The position numbers were made by a program, and so were the translations under genes. This document shows, piece after piece, positions 17,048 through 30,600 of a stretch of 64,000 bases of DNA (positions within the stretch are counted from its first letter, which is position 1; every line of letters begins with the position of its first letter). The stretch is from positions 9,595,283 to 9,659,282 of the forward strand of contig OY744609.1 of the NCBI GenBank assembly GCA_963556255.1, written 5' to 3'. The notes under the pieces are model-generated. The model had not been told where the DNA came from. It made no database searches and saw only the letters and a program-made list of their open reading frames with translations. This DNA is from Allolobophora icterica. Lineage: Eukaryota > Annelida > Clitellata > Crassiclitellata > Lumbricidae.

Positions 17048-18250
17048 TGGCCACCAAGGAATTATATTTTATTCAATTATCTCACATCTCTTCCAAAATG
17101 TTAATTCTACATCCTCGTTAGAAATCACTTTAGTACTGAAAATAACATCACGAAAACAAACATTATACTTAAACTTAATACGGCTGAGTAAATTTTCCAA
17201 AATATTCGATTACCAATGAAAATGGTTATTAAAGCTTTACAATTTTTACACACTTGTAACTAATTCAAAATACAAAGATGCTTCAAGAAAACCCAATCAG
17301 ACATTTGAACTATTCTAAAGAATCTTAAATAATAAAAGTAACACTCTCAAACAGTAAAAATACTTCATTTCCATAAAATGAAAACATTACTCATCAATAT
17401 TAATGCATAAACTGTAATACTCAAATGAATAATATCGACAGGAGGCACTAGGAAAATGTTCTGCTTCTAGTTCTACAAAAGCACGATAGTAAAATACAGG
17501 TAGTAAATCCAGACTACTACAAAAAAAACTTCGTTAAAGCACTCATTACACGTGCAAAGTCAGCAAATCTCTATCTCAGGCATCTATCATAATATTGTAG
17601 CGATACTGACCTTCAACAGTTTACCTTAATACCAAGGATTTTCCACAATAGGTAGCATACACTTGGATTGTCGTTGTAGAATAATACTGATTGTTTCAGC
17701 ATCACTGGATTCTTAATGAAGCAGATAACAAATGGAAAGACTCGCTGTTCAGTTCTGTACAGCACTCAGATGATAGGCTGACTGTGAAAAACATGCTGTA
17801 AAAAATCACCAACTCAGCAAAATACTGATTTTTCTAAATTGCCTCGTAGTTGATTCATTTCCTTATAATTATATAGTGCTCAAGTTCATAGGTCTTCACT
17901 CCAATAGCTTCCAATCACAAATCACACCTTTCAGTTCCATATCCAACTGTTAAATTTAAATGCAACAAACGAGTCACAAAGTACAAGGACCAGTAGGACT
18001 TGCCATTTACTTCCTTGTTTACCGTCACACCACCACAAAATTCGGTCTTCAATCTAGTTTACAATAGATTTCATTTTGGGTGCCCTCGATAACAAGAATC
18101 GGTCAAAGGCCAAATATAAAGCTCTGCAGAATTACTTCCATCACAAAATCGTGTCAAAAAGAAATGAAAATAATTTAGTATTTGTCGAACGACACTTTCT
18201 CGGAATGCAGACTGATGCTGGGCCGATCATCCATAGGACGGGGGCCCTTC
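17048..18250. other. AT-rich non-coding DNA downstream of the TTLL gene
   Basis: No gene, RNA gene or clear repeat was seen. Part of it may be 3' untranslated sequence of the TTLL gene, which reads leftwards into this stretch. Confidence 0.4.
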
Positions 18251-18254
18251 AAGC

Positions 18255-18580
18255 TCACCAGCTTCAAAAGATCATGTTCGTATCACATATTAAGTACCCC
18301 AACACACATCAAGCACCCTGACACATTCCAAGTGCCTAGCGGTATTTGTAAGGCTCCTCCATAAGTCAAGTACCTCAGCATAGTACATTATCCAGTAGAC
18401 CATAACATGTCAAGTACTTTACTGCACATCAAGTAATCTGTAACATATCAAGTACCTAACTTCGCATCAAGTACATTTGGACTCCCTGCACATCTAGTAC
18501 TCTTAAATGCGTTGAGTACATGTCTCAAGTACTTCATGACATACTGAGTACTTCCCCATAACTCAAGCACTTCATAGCAC
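18255..18580. repeat. Degenerate CATCAAGTACNN repeat
   Basis: More than a dozen AAGTAC, AAGCAC or GAGTAC words preceded by CAT or ACT occur at irregular spacing of about 18-30 bp. It lies just beyond the stop codon of the last TTLL exon, so it may be transcribed as 3' UTR. Confidence 0.6.
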
Positions 18581-18653
18581 AACAAACACTTTATTACCCA
18601 TCACGTACAGTGACGCACTTGACATGTCACTAAGCCTTCCTCCAAGGTACTTA

Positions 18654-18992
18654 TCACATGTTTAGTACTCCGGTAGAGTTGCCCCGTACTGTCCTAGCCG
18701 CCTGTCGCTGCCCCCGAAATCCGTTTGCCCGTTCCACGTTCGAGGAAGAACCCTGCTGTCCCCCAGTCCTCGGTGCTGGGGTGCTGTTTGCCGATGAGAT
18801 TTCAGGGCGCAAAATGAACGGAGCGGGGCCGGAAATAAGGGACAGGCTGAAGTTGGAGGTCCCAACCGGCCTTCGACGGATGTTTGGAAGCTGTTGCTGT
18901 TGGTCGTTTTCTGAGGTATAAGCTGGCATCGTCTGTATGTGCGAAGATTTTCCACCTGGAAGCATCCTGGAAACTGTAGAAAAGAAACACAA
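18654..18992 (-). CDS. Candidate last exon of the TTLL gene (reading frame uncertain)
   Basis: An acceptor cluster (TTCTTTTCTACAG at about 18980-18990 and TTTCCAG just after it) precedes a region open in more than one frame. The frame with [20 protein letters not shown] and a Gly/Ser/Pro-rich tail, stopping at 18654, looks most protein-like, but the phase-0 end of the previous exon (20466) would select other frames, with stops at 18662 or 18802. Either a small exon is missing, another donor is used upstream, or the tail is one of the other frames. Transcript data would settle it. Confidence 0.45.
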   Translation of the reverse strand: MCFFSTVSRMLPGGKSSHIQTMPAYTSENDQQQQLPNIRRRPVGTSNFSLSLISGPAPFILRPEISSANSTPAPRTGGQQGSSSNVERANGFRGQRQAARTVRGNSTGVLNM

Positions 18993-19226
18993 AGGTCAGA
19001 ATCCAACAGAAACCCTTAAAAGCAATATCTCCCATAACAGAGACAAAGAATGCAGGTGTATGCACGAGTATGTGTGCTTGTATGTGTGTGTGTGTGTGTA
19101 TATGTGTGCATGTGTATGCATAAAGTGTATGTGTATATGTGTGTATATATGCGTGTGTGCATAAGTGTGTGTATGTGACTGCATAAGTGTGTGTATATAT
19201 GTGTGTATGTATATAGGTGGTGTGCA

Positions 19227-19289
<63 letters not shown>

Positions 19290-22200
19290 GTGTGCGTGTG
19301 TGGGAGTGCGTGCGCTTGTTGGACACCAGTAAACGTCACAAACTATAAGCTGACCGGAAGAGGTAAGTTTTCAGTATGCATGTAAATATGCAAGTGTACA
19401 TATGTGTGTGTGCGTCTGTGTGTCTGTCTGTGTGACATAGGTGGATAATGCATGCATGTACAAGCGTAAAGTATGCAAGAATGTATGTAATAATAATACT
19501 AGCAATAAGAGTGTAACTAGCAATATTATATTACTAACTAGTAACAAAAATCTACCAGAGAACGAATTTCTCTGCAAGAACCTGATCAACTGCAGTCATT
19601 TAAGAAAAAACCTCTAGCTCTGTTTGATACGACTTGTGTATATTCTGCCTTTGGAACCAAAGTAAATTAATAATTAATAAACAAGATTGACAGTAGAAGT
19701 AGTATCAGATTGAGATAAAGCAGGAAGAAATGTGACAACATACAATCATTTCCTATCATGATGGGATCGTTATCATTTACATTTCGACTTCCAAATCGAC
19801 TGCGACTCTGAAACAGAATGTCAGAGAACTGGAATTACATATACATGAAAATAATACATTGATGAGAACTAAGTTACAATTTGGTTTACAGACCTTCAGC
19901 ACATTGTCCTGTCTTGCCTAGTCTTCAGCCATCCTCGAACCGAGGATTTGCTGCACCATGGACAGTCTCTTCGCTCTGCTTCTGTCTCTTGTCTCCCTCA
20001 TTAATAACCGATCAAATGATATATCAGTCCACGACTTAGTTATCAGTCCATGTTATTTCAGGTCAGTAAATAAGCAAACTAAATAAATAAATGAAACGTA
20101 TGACTAAGTTTAATTTTTATTTATTATAGATTTATTGAGCTCACTATCCAAGGACTAAGCATCAATCGATGGCATTGAGCAACTGTGAGTGAAGGACTTG
20201 CTCCAGGTCCCTACACAGTAACGGTGTCAGGGCAGGAGGCTCGAACCCGTACTCTCTGCATACCAGGGCAAGCGCTTTAACCAATTGGCTACCATGTCAC
20301 ACAGTATGAGTACCACTATATCAGACTTGACCAACCTTGAGCACATAACAGGTGCAATATACAATTAAATAAATTCAAGTTCAGCAAGTAATTGTAATTG
20401 TAACTGTAATTGTAAACTGTCATTTATAAGGCACCACTTGAAGAAAAACTCATCACTTGACTAACATGGACTTGGCCGAGGAAGTTGCTATTTCCAGTTC
20501 GCTGAAGATTCTGTAAACTCTTCCACTGCGAATCATTTCGATGTACTGTCGAAGTGCCCGGATGGTAGAAGTTGTTGCGCGAACTGTACGGCTGCGTCGG
20601 CTGACCTCCTGAAGTGCTGTTCAGCGCCTGGTACGAAATGTTCTGCGCTCCATGTGAATGCAAGTACGCGTCGTTCGCACCAGAAGAGATTGAGTCGACT
20701 GCAAACTTCACAAAGTAAAAGGAAATGTAATGTAAAGAACTGGCAGTGCACTGTAATGTAAATCAATGAAACTTCTCAGCGACACACAAAATCCACGTCA
20801 GGGAGATCTGCCTATTCACCGGAGCTATTTCATATCAAGTCCGCAATAGCCACGTCGTTTGGTTCTTTTCAGTGCTAGGTCATAACCTTCAGAGGTCCAG
20901 TCAAGGAGACAGCGTGGTGCTACGGTGAAAATCATTGGTGGTGTGGTGATTGGGTGGCACAGGAGTACAAACACGAGAGAATACCTTGAAGAGTTTGCAC
21001 TAATAATCACTGGCGTAAACTTGTCCAAAATATTGGAGGGCATTTGGCTATATTTTCTACACTTATTGCATTGAATGTACAGTCCATCTCAATTTTTGGG
21101 AGGGCACGTGCCCCGGCTGCCCCCCCAGAGTCTACACCTATGCTCATAATGTAATTTAAGACACTCAAGTAATGTAAGGATTCGTAAGAACAAAAAGGAC
21201 AACTACGGCAGTTTATTGCAATACAGCATGGCATGCAACTATGGACAACTTACTGTGATGTGTTTACTGTCCGGTTTTGGAGGTGAGATGTTGCTGTTAG
21301 GAATGGTCTGGAGCAGTTTGTAGACATGGTCTATGATTCCAAGGCCCCGGACAAGGTTGTCCCGCTGGACGAGGCACGAGACGCGCTCCATCTCCTCAGC
21401 TTCAACGATGTCCTGCGGCTTACTCGAGTCCACCAACATCCGGTTCGATTCTCGGCCGCTGCTTAGAGGATCAACATTTGGACCAAGCTACAACAGCAAA
21501 TACAACACAGTGTGACAGAACAACAGTGCAACAAATCAACAACATAAAAGAGTTGCATGTGACATTGACAACAATCACAACACAAACCTTTCTTCTTTGT
21601 TCAATGGCTGATCCAGTCCCATTGACCATTTCTTAATTATTTCTCTCTACTTGCTCAAATTTTCCCACTTATCTCTGCTATTTCACCTAATCACCCTAAT
21701 CACTCACTGCTCAGTCCAATTGCTATCTTAGGCTGACACCGTATACGGCCGAACCACGTGATATTCTTTTAGCGTAGTTTCCTAGTCCAGTAATCGTTAT
21801 CCAGTATATCGTAATCCAGTAAGAGTAATAATTGTAAACTCCAAATTTCTAAAAGTTCCACTTGCAAGCTAAGCGCTTATTCGCGAGCGCTATGTCCACA
21901 TCTACGATAGTATGTAGTCCTTGCCTTGTCCAACAGTTTATACCTTTGCATCATCGCAAAACTGGTTTTCTATCCTTAATATACATGACAGCAGAATAAA
22001 ATTGTATAACAATCAATGAACAACGATATATAACAACATATAGCATAGAGTAACAACCTAACACCTTATAACGCAACATAACAAACAACACAGTATAACA
22101 ATATAACACAACATAACTAGACAACACAGTATAACAATATAACACAACATAACAAGACAACATAGTATAACAATATAACACAACATAACAAGACAACATA

Positions 22201-25200
22201 GTATAACAGTATAACAATGAGATACCACATAATAACATATTGCAATGACATAACATAATTGTGAAGATGTTTGGCGTCTGCACCCAAAACAAGGAGTCGG
22301 TTTTGAAGTTTGAACAGGTTCAAAAACTTTGTTTACTGCAATGCAAGTCTGCACATAACATATTAGTAGTATTCATTAGTAGTTACTAGTAGCTGTCAAG
22401 GCCGTAGATCTAACCTTAAACCTACTCTATGGATTCCAACAATTTAACAATATCTCGAAGCAACAAAGGCCGTTGATGTCAATATCTTGGCTGTCCGATG
22501 CATAAACGAAGTTTATCATTATTACAGCGTCGGTTGACAGCATTTACAGTAAGCAAAAGTATGCAAGAATTAGGGGTCAGCCGGGTAGACATTTTTCACC
22601 GAGTACCGAATCCGAGTATTTGGATGTACTATTTGCCGGATCCGGTTACGAACCGAGTACCATTTGTTCCATATGCGAAGCTTCACATTTTCATGTAATG
22701 AAAGCTCATCAAAATAAATTTCTGTATTTGTAATAACTGACTAATACATTTTGAATTTTAAAAATAAATAATCAATGAAATGGACTTGACATCTGTTGTG
22801 GACTTCCGGTGTTGGTGTTTTTTGTACTTTTCTTCTTCAAAATGAATATGCTAGATGAAGCTCAAAGCTGATATTATGAGCCTACAAATTCCGGCAAGTG
22901 AGGCAAGTGAGGCAAACAAGCAACTATTTGTGTGTACAGTATTTGCACGAATACTTCCGAATATTGCCAAAAAACGGGATATTCGGCTGAGGCAAATGTC
23001 CGAGGCGATTTCCGCCTGACTCCTAGCAAGAATACACCGCCGTTAACTGTCGTTAAGTTGCTTCAAACCAAGATAACGTTGTCATGTTGCAAAAACATTT
23101 CAGCACAGGATCCAAAGTAGTTGTGACTGTCACCACCACTTTTAAAAGTGGTGACGGCTGGACAACAATGTCACAATACAAAGTTCGCTTTGTAGGATGA
23201 TCAGTAGGATGATTGATCACTGCTTATGGTAGTAGGATGATCAATGATCGATCACTGCTTATGGAAGTAGGATGATCAATGATCGATCATGCAGCAAGCA
23301 GTGCACCAATTACGCGGCTTAATAAGATAGGACCAAGAACAGTAAATTCTTCATCTAGCATCAGATGCATTTACATATTAGACTTAGTTTATAACTAAGA
23401 ATTAAGGTATGTAAAACCAAAACACTGGCTTTAAACGAAAATCACAAAAAGCAACCGGCGCTTATGATAAACTCCAAGATAAACTGTTAAAAAGCAATTC
23501 CTTAAAGATAAAACTTTAGAAAGCAGTGGAATAATGAACTGATGAAATCGATTTTATGGCAACACCTTTAGCGGTACATGGAACTAAGCAAAGCATAAGT
23601 ACTGATCCTCGCCTAGATCACCAGATGAGCTGCCTAGACACGACAAGATGTAACTACGTAAGGCAAGGTTAGGCTAGGTATGGTAAAGTAATCACTTATC
23701 CAGTGTGAGATTTGTGGAGAAAAGACTGGGTGGGGGGTTAGACTTTGGTGAGTTTGATCCAGGTGAAGTTGAATTTTATCTGTATTTTGTAAATTGAGAA
23801 AATTCAAAAATGCAATAGAAAGTTTAAACTCCTTAAAGTGATGACATCACCAAATTTTTTTAGTATACAATTCACATGGTCACAAATCTCACAATAAACC
23901 AGAGCATTACTTTATTAGTAACCCACACTAGCGCTCCTGAGGGGGTTGGAAATGACCCCTTGGGTGTGTAATGAAGACTTAACTGAGGGGGTCCTAAGAA
24001 AGACTAGGGGGTTGAACCCCCAAACCCCCGACAATTCTCACCCTGCGTTTATCTGCTTTACATGTCTCTATCGACCTAACTCCTCCGAGACAAGGCAGGG
24101 TAGAAGGCAAGATAAGGCATGGTAAGGCAATCACTCATATAACACTAGCATTGGTTGTTGCAACTTAAAAATGAATGAAGGATTGTAACCTCAGATATGT
24201 AATCGTCATCACAGATTATATAGCGCCTTTTCAAGACAGACTCATCACAATCTGGTTGTTGGACTGCTGCCGTCAGCCAATATGCCCTTCATCTCCATGG
24301 CAACACCTCTGAGGACTTACGTTCATACACACACGTAATAATCAAACTACCACTAACCTCATTTAACCTTACATTACCTAACTGACAATTTAGGACATAA
24401 GGACATAAGCAGTCAGCCTTTTCACAGCAAAGCAGAAGCCAATGTTTCTGAAAGCATCGAATGTATTATGCTTCGTGTCGGTTCAAGACACAAGCAGCTG
24501 TAATTGCTCGCAGATCTCTTTACCTTGCTATTACCCATCGTATAGTGAACACGATATTTCTTGCCCCCATGGCGCTTATTTCGTTCAAAGGAGTCGTTCT
24601 ACAATCACCAGATAAAGCTCAACTCTGGCACGAAAAGGAAATTCTCAGAGCGACAAAAACTCTCTGACCAAGTAGAACCTTCATCAGCGATCTTTCAAAT
24701 TGCATAACCAGTTACATAAATAAATTAATAAATAACATGTTGTTAGTGATGTTTAAATTTTCAAAACCAGTCTTGAAAATAAAGAAATGACAAATACAAC
24801 AACTGAGTCAGTGATGTTTTATAACTTTAAAAACAGTTACGAAAATAAATAAATACAAACTACTGTCATCAGCAGGCTTGAAAACTTCGCAACGTGCCTC
24901 GATGTAACAAGGCACAAACTCAACATTCACACTCGTTTACAAATTTATGTAGTACCACTATCTATCACCAAGTCATCAACTCTAGGGAATGCTTCAATTC
25001 CACATGAATTCTTTTTTTACAAGCCGAGACAAGAAACCTCTAACAAAAAGCTCATATATGTGAAGGAATTGGTCTCACCACAAGTAAAGAAGCACACAAT
25101 AGCATTAAATCACTGACCAAATGAAGGAGTGATTGAATAGGTGGATAGATCAATCAATGGATGAGTACTATCAAGAGGCGAAATGTAAAGAGAAAGTTCT

Positions 25201-27637
25201 GAAGGTGAAATCTTACATCGTTACGTTGAGAGGCGTTGTAAACAAGTTTTCGGGGCTTGGCTCGAACTCGAGATCCGGGGCTTTCTGGTCGCAGAAGATT
25301 CGGATCTTTCTTCTTCTTGTTCAGCATCAGTTCCAACTTCTCCTGCTTCTTGCTTATTTCCTCTCTCTGTTGTCTGCAAGAAATGCAATGCGGTTCTCGA
25401 AATAACACTATCAGTCAGACTACAGCCTAATGCACAGTACCATACAGTGTGGACCCCTTTACGTGCTCCCGGTTAACACGCCATTCTGGTTAGCGCAAAG
25501 GCATGCTATGTTAGTCCTTGGACACATGTCACTAATGAAAGCCTGACCAGCAACTTAATTGATCTAATCTAATCTAATAACTGTAATGATGCTCAAGGCA
25601 TCAGGTATTGGTCCTTACTAATCAAGATCGTTGTGGAAGCAGCATTCCAGGGCAAGTCTGGTGAGTCTTGTCAAAGGGCAAGTAGGAAGTATGAGAGTAT
25701 GATCGATCTATAACAAACAGATTGGTTCCAGCTCCAGACTTACAAGTGCTGACTGCAACAGGGTGCTGACTGCAACAGGGAAATGTAGACATTTAGTGAC
25801 ACAACAGCTTGCAAGGATGTTGGGAGTGGCATCACAGACCAGGTACAATATAATACAATACAATACCACAGTATTTGATATTGCCCTCCATCCACAGTTG
25901 AAAACTGCACACATGACCATACGACAGAACATCGCTGATACTGCTAAACCATTGTACACAAAGGACTTGCTCAAGGTCCTTACACAGTGACCACCTGACT
26001 GGAGGCTCACACCCATAACTCTTCGTGTCACAGGCCAAGCGCTCTTACCATTCGGGTTCCATACTCCAGATGTGGGTAGATCTACGACCAACTGTCCCCT
26101 TGTCTTGCACAGACCTGCTGGCCTGAGGGAAATAACCCAGGCATCATGGCCTCTATATCGACCCAGGCAGTGCCAGTCGGTGAGTGTAACTGTGTCCTGT
26201 GAACAGTCGCCACTCCTTATTCTCAGCATCACATGGACCAGAAACTCTAAACATGGTGTAAGCCATCAACTCTCGATGGGACTCCACTGGCTTGGTTCTA
26301 CATGCGATAAGACCCCCCCGTGGTGAGTTTTTCCAGTTATTTGATTCATTATATACCTACAAATGAACTTGTCTTATCAATAAACCTTGTCTACCTGGCA
26401 CATTCAGATCTCGCTTTGAAGGCAGCCGTTTCCTGGTAGAGGGATCCACTGCTGTGGAAGTATTTGTCATACTTTTCCATTCCTTCGGCCGGATATACGC
26501 GCCGGTAGTTTCCCATGTGCGTCTCTTCGTAGCGCGTCTGGTCCTCAATCCACTTCAGCTGAGCTCGGTCCAAGTCCTCTCTGCACGACAAGAAGAAACC
26601 AGTGATCCTTAACCCTATGGCATCAGCAAATGTCATCAAATGATGAAATAATAATATTATTATTATTATAATTACTAATACTAATGATGATGATGATGAT
26701 AATAATAATATCATAATAATATCATAATAACAAATAAGTAATTCCCTAAGTTTGTCATCTTGAGGATGAGGCCAGGATGACATAAGTTAGGGAATTACTT
26801 ATTAATTATTATATCATCATCATCATCATCTGTAATTATAATAAATTATTATCCATACCTAGGATAAATAATATTATTATTATCCATACCTAGGATAATT
26901 AATAATAATAATAATAATAAATAATAATAATAATTACAATAGTTATGTAAAAAGCAACACTGGTGAAGCAGGTCAAGGGTCATATAGCTGTTGTTTGACA
27001 TACTTGACTTCCTTTTTGTCGAGGCGACTCAAAAGTCGTTCTTTGATTTTGCGTCGATCCTCTTCGATGCACTTCTTTCGATCCGCCGCTCCAAAGTTAA
27101 CGATGTTGAGCGTGTCGTAGAGCAGAACGTCTTTGATCTCTCGATCAATGGCAGCATCAGTCGTAAAACTTGGAGAATGATTGACCTAGAGATCGAACAA
27201 TTCCTCCAAATAGATGTCCAATGACTCAAAGGTTAACGAGAACATTCCAATCTACGCAGCATTAACCTCTTCGCTGCGGATGACGAGTATGTCTCGTCAT
27301 GGAAATTATAGGTACCCATTTGATGCCCTGGTCATATACCACACGTAAATACATACATACATACATACATACATACATACATACATACATACACAGATAC
27401 ATACACGCAAACATGCATACATATATACATGCATACATATACACATACATATATACATACATACATATATACATACATACATAATATACATATATACATA
27501 TATACCTACATATATACATATATACATGCATATATACATATATACATACATACATATATACACAAATATATATAATACATACATAGTTACATACATATAT
27601 ACATATATACATACATATACATCTATACATACATACA

Positions 27638-27671
<34 letters not shown>

Positions 27672-30600
27672 AACACATAAATACATACATACCTGCATAC
27701 ATACATACATCCATCCATCCATACATATATACATACCTGTATACATACATACAAACATGCATACATGAGTCCCATGACGCACACGGGATTACAAGGCCGT
27801 CGCAGTGAAGGGGTTAATAGACAACATCTCAAACTAAACGATCAATTGATTTGCATTTTGCTTACGCGTTGACTGATTAACATTTATAAGATGGAATCGG
27901 CAAACTCCATCACACACATACAGCTTTTAACTTTGTAAACAGTGCTACATAAATGCTCCGGTACAACAACAAGAAGAGCAGTCTCCTAAGCAAACCCTGT
28001 GCTAATGATGCATTTGCGACTTCATCTTTTTCTCAGCCTCAGCTTATGAATGTGGGTAGTCAGTTCTCCCCTTGCTGCCTTACCTTCCGATCAAGTTCAA
28101 TGTACTCATCTTTTACAGCTGAGTTCAACAGAGGGCGCAAGCAGAGCAGAAATCTCTATACCTCATTCTGCCCTGGTTAGGATTTCAACCTCTGACACCC
28201 GAGTTGAAAGTCAGGCAAGCTAACCACTACACAATACACAACCAGTCAGAAACTAGAATGACATGGAAATACCGCCTCTAACATTTTGCTATATAGCACT
28301 ATAGAAATGCCCAGACCTAAATAAACAGTCGAGATATTTACACCTGGCAAAACATCACTCAAGAGGTACTCAGACTCAAGATCGCTATACATCTTCACAA
28401 ACAGTTGATCACAAATAACTTTCATTGAGAATGGTTCTCTGTTGCCATCAATAAATTTCTAAGAGTTCACTCTTATCTCACTCCACAGGACTCTGAGGTG
28501 CTAATGCACTGTACACTCGGCAGGTATCAATCAAGTTTTAGCACCAGGTGGAATTTATCGCAGAAAGTAAATCAACAAGTTGCTTCCATTTTCCCTATAA
28601 GTCGACATAAAGCAAAATAGAGGTAATGGCATTATAATTATTTAACAGTCATGAAACTGAAACAATGCGAAATTTGGTACCCCCCACTTTCTAGACTAAA
28701 GTTACACCCCTGCACATACCTCTAGGACAAATGGTCGCAGTTTCTTGTCGAGTACAATGTCGAACCCAAGAATTTCAAAGCATCCGCTTCCAAGAACGTG
28801 ATTGGGAAAGCACGTCCGGTAGTTGTGCTTGAGAACCGCATGTGCCGAGATCAACGTCTTGATGATGACGTCATCGATCTCCTTCCAGAGTCTTTCGACG
28901 TCATAGTCATTGTCGTTTAGCCATTTGTTGATGGTGGATATTCGCCTACGACAACGAAGGCATAGAACTGAAAGCGTTTAGTGCGGTGAAATTTGACATG
29001 TTTTAAAATTAAAATAATCCAAAGTGTAACTCCTGGACTTGTGTCTATGACAACAAGTTTAAAGTAGAGAAATTTCATGGTGAAATTTTCTACAACAAAA
29101 CTAATGACACACATAATAGTTTTGATGGCGGATTTGTAACGGCCGAAAAATTTCAAGAAAGCATTTATTACAGTAAAGTAAGATGGTAAGAATGAAATTC
29201 ATAGCAAAATTCTTACTCTATTTTTCTATGACGGATAAGCATGTATGCCAATTACTGCATATAGCAATGCATAACGTTCTTTGACAAAATCGCTCAAAAT
29301 AACCACACGATAATTTAAAGTAAACACCAAACTGCAGGCCTAAAAATGCGATATATAAATTATCAATACATGCAAAACATTTTTATGTGCAAAAGTCACA
29401 CAGAAATGTGAATCTGAGAAGCGTATGATTACATTGCATTAGACAACACCACATCGTATCATGTTACATTCCATTACATTGCAAGGCATTACATCATTCT
29501 GTTTCATTGTGTTAGGTCATAGGCGCCTCTGATGAGTCTCCCTTGAAGTGGTGCTATATAAATTTGCAATTACTATTACCATTACCATCAATTCATGTTA
29601 CATTACATTGCATTAATTTGCATTATGATACGTTACATTGCAGTGTGTATGTAACGTCGCACAGATCAAATGACCCTGTTACCTCTTGCTGCCAGACTCA
29701 TCATCACGGATGAAGTCGCTGCTGTTCTTGTTGATGGCATAGTTCGTCAAGTGCATGTAAACGTTGCCCTGTTTACACAGAATTACAAAAGTTACGCTAT
29801 TGTAGTACAAGAGTTACAGCGCCATCTAAGTGTCGCTTACTTTAAAAGCTACCTAAACAGTGCTACAAAGATGTCTCTAGTTAAATCACAAGAGTCTACT
29901 TACATCTAGGGTAACGCAGTGTAATGTAAATGTAAATGTCCAAAATTTCTCAGTACCGCACATAAGAGAGAGCAATGGTGCTACATAAATGAAGTCACAA
30001 GAGCCAGATTCTTTGGTCAGTTTGGTTGTCAAGACATATTCCAGCACCATGAGTTTATGTACTAAAATCTCAAAGGGTGCACAACCCCTCTGACTTACCA
30101 CAGAGCTCATGAATACGCTGGTGCCCTGTGCTTAGCTTTGAGTAGTGCTTTAGAAATTTCGAGATTATGTTTATGTTTCCCAGTACATGTACTAAAAGCA
30201 GGAGGGAGTTTTAAAGCTTAGAAGTCAGAGATCTACTCAAAATATTAGTAGCATAGCCAGCGATGGGCACTAAACTTTTTTTAGTTAAACTAAAACTATT
30301 TTCCAACTAAAAAAAATAGTTTAACTAAAGTTGGCAACTGATTTTGGAAATTAGTTAACTAAACTAAAAAAGTAGTTAAACTTTTTCCAACTTTTTACGA
30401 CAAACATTTTCACAATAAAAGATGTTAAGTGAACTGTAATAATGCAAAGCGTCAATGACAATTTCACCTTCAAACTATGCAATGTGTACTGTTCTGGTAT
30501 ACAGTTACATGTGTACTGTAAGTAGTGTATGAATTTGAAAACACAGGCTGTTAATGCTAAAACCATGCAGTGTTAAAATGTTTTTTTGCTGACAGTGTTC

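Noticed and set aside
18802..19339. Thr-His-Tyr-Ile open frames up to 174 residues
   Set aside because: Translation of (TG)n/(TA)n repeat; only the possible TTLL exon at the left end is considered real.
20225..20300. Possible tRNA genes (also 26000-26060, 28190-28250, 37250-37325, 62050-62121)
   Set aside because: A and B boxes are present but the cloverleaf arms do not pair well and each is joined to a SINE body.
27262..27782. Open frames of repeated Met-Tyr-Val-Cys up to 166 residues
   Set aside because: Translation of a (CATA)n-type microsatellite inside a transposon.
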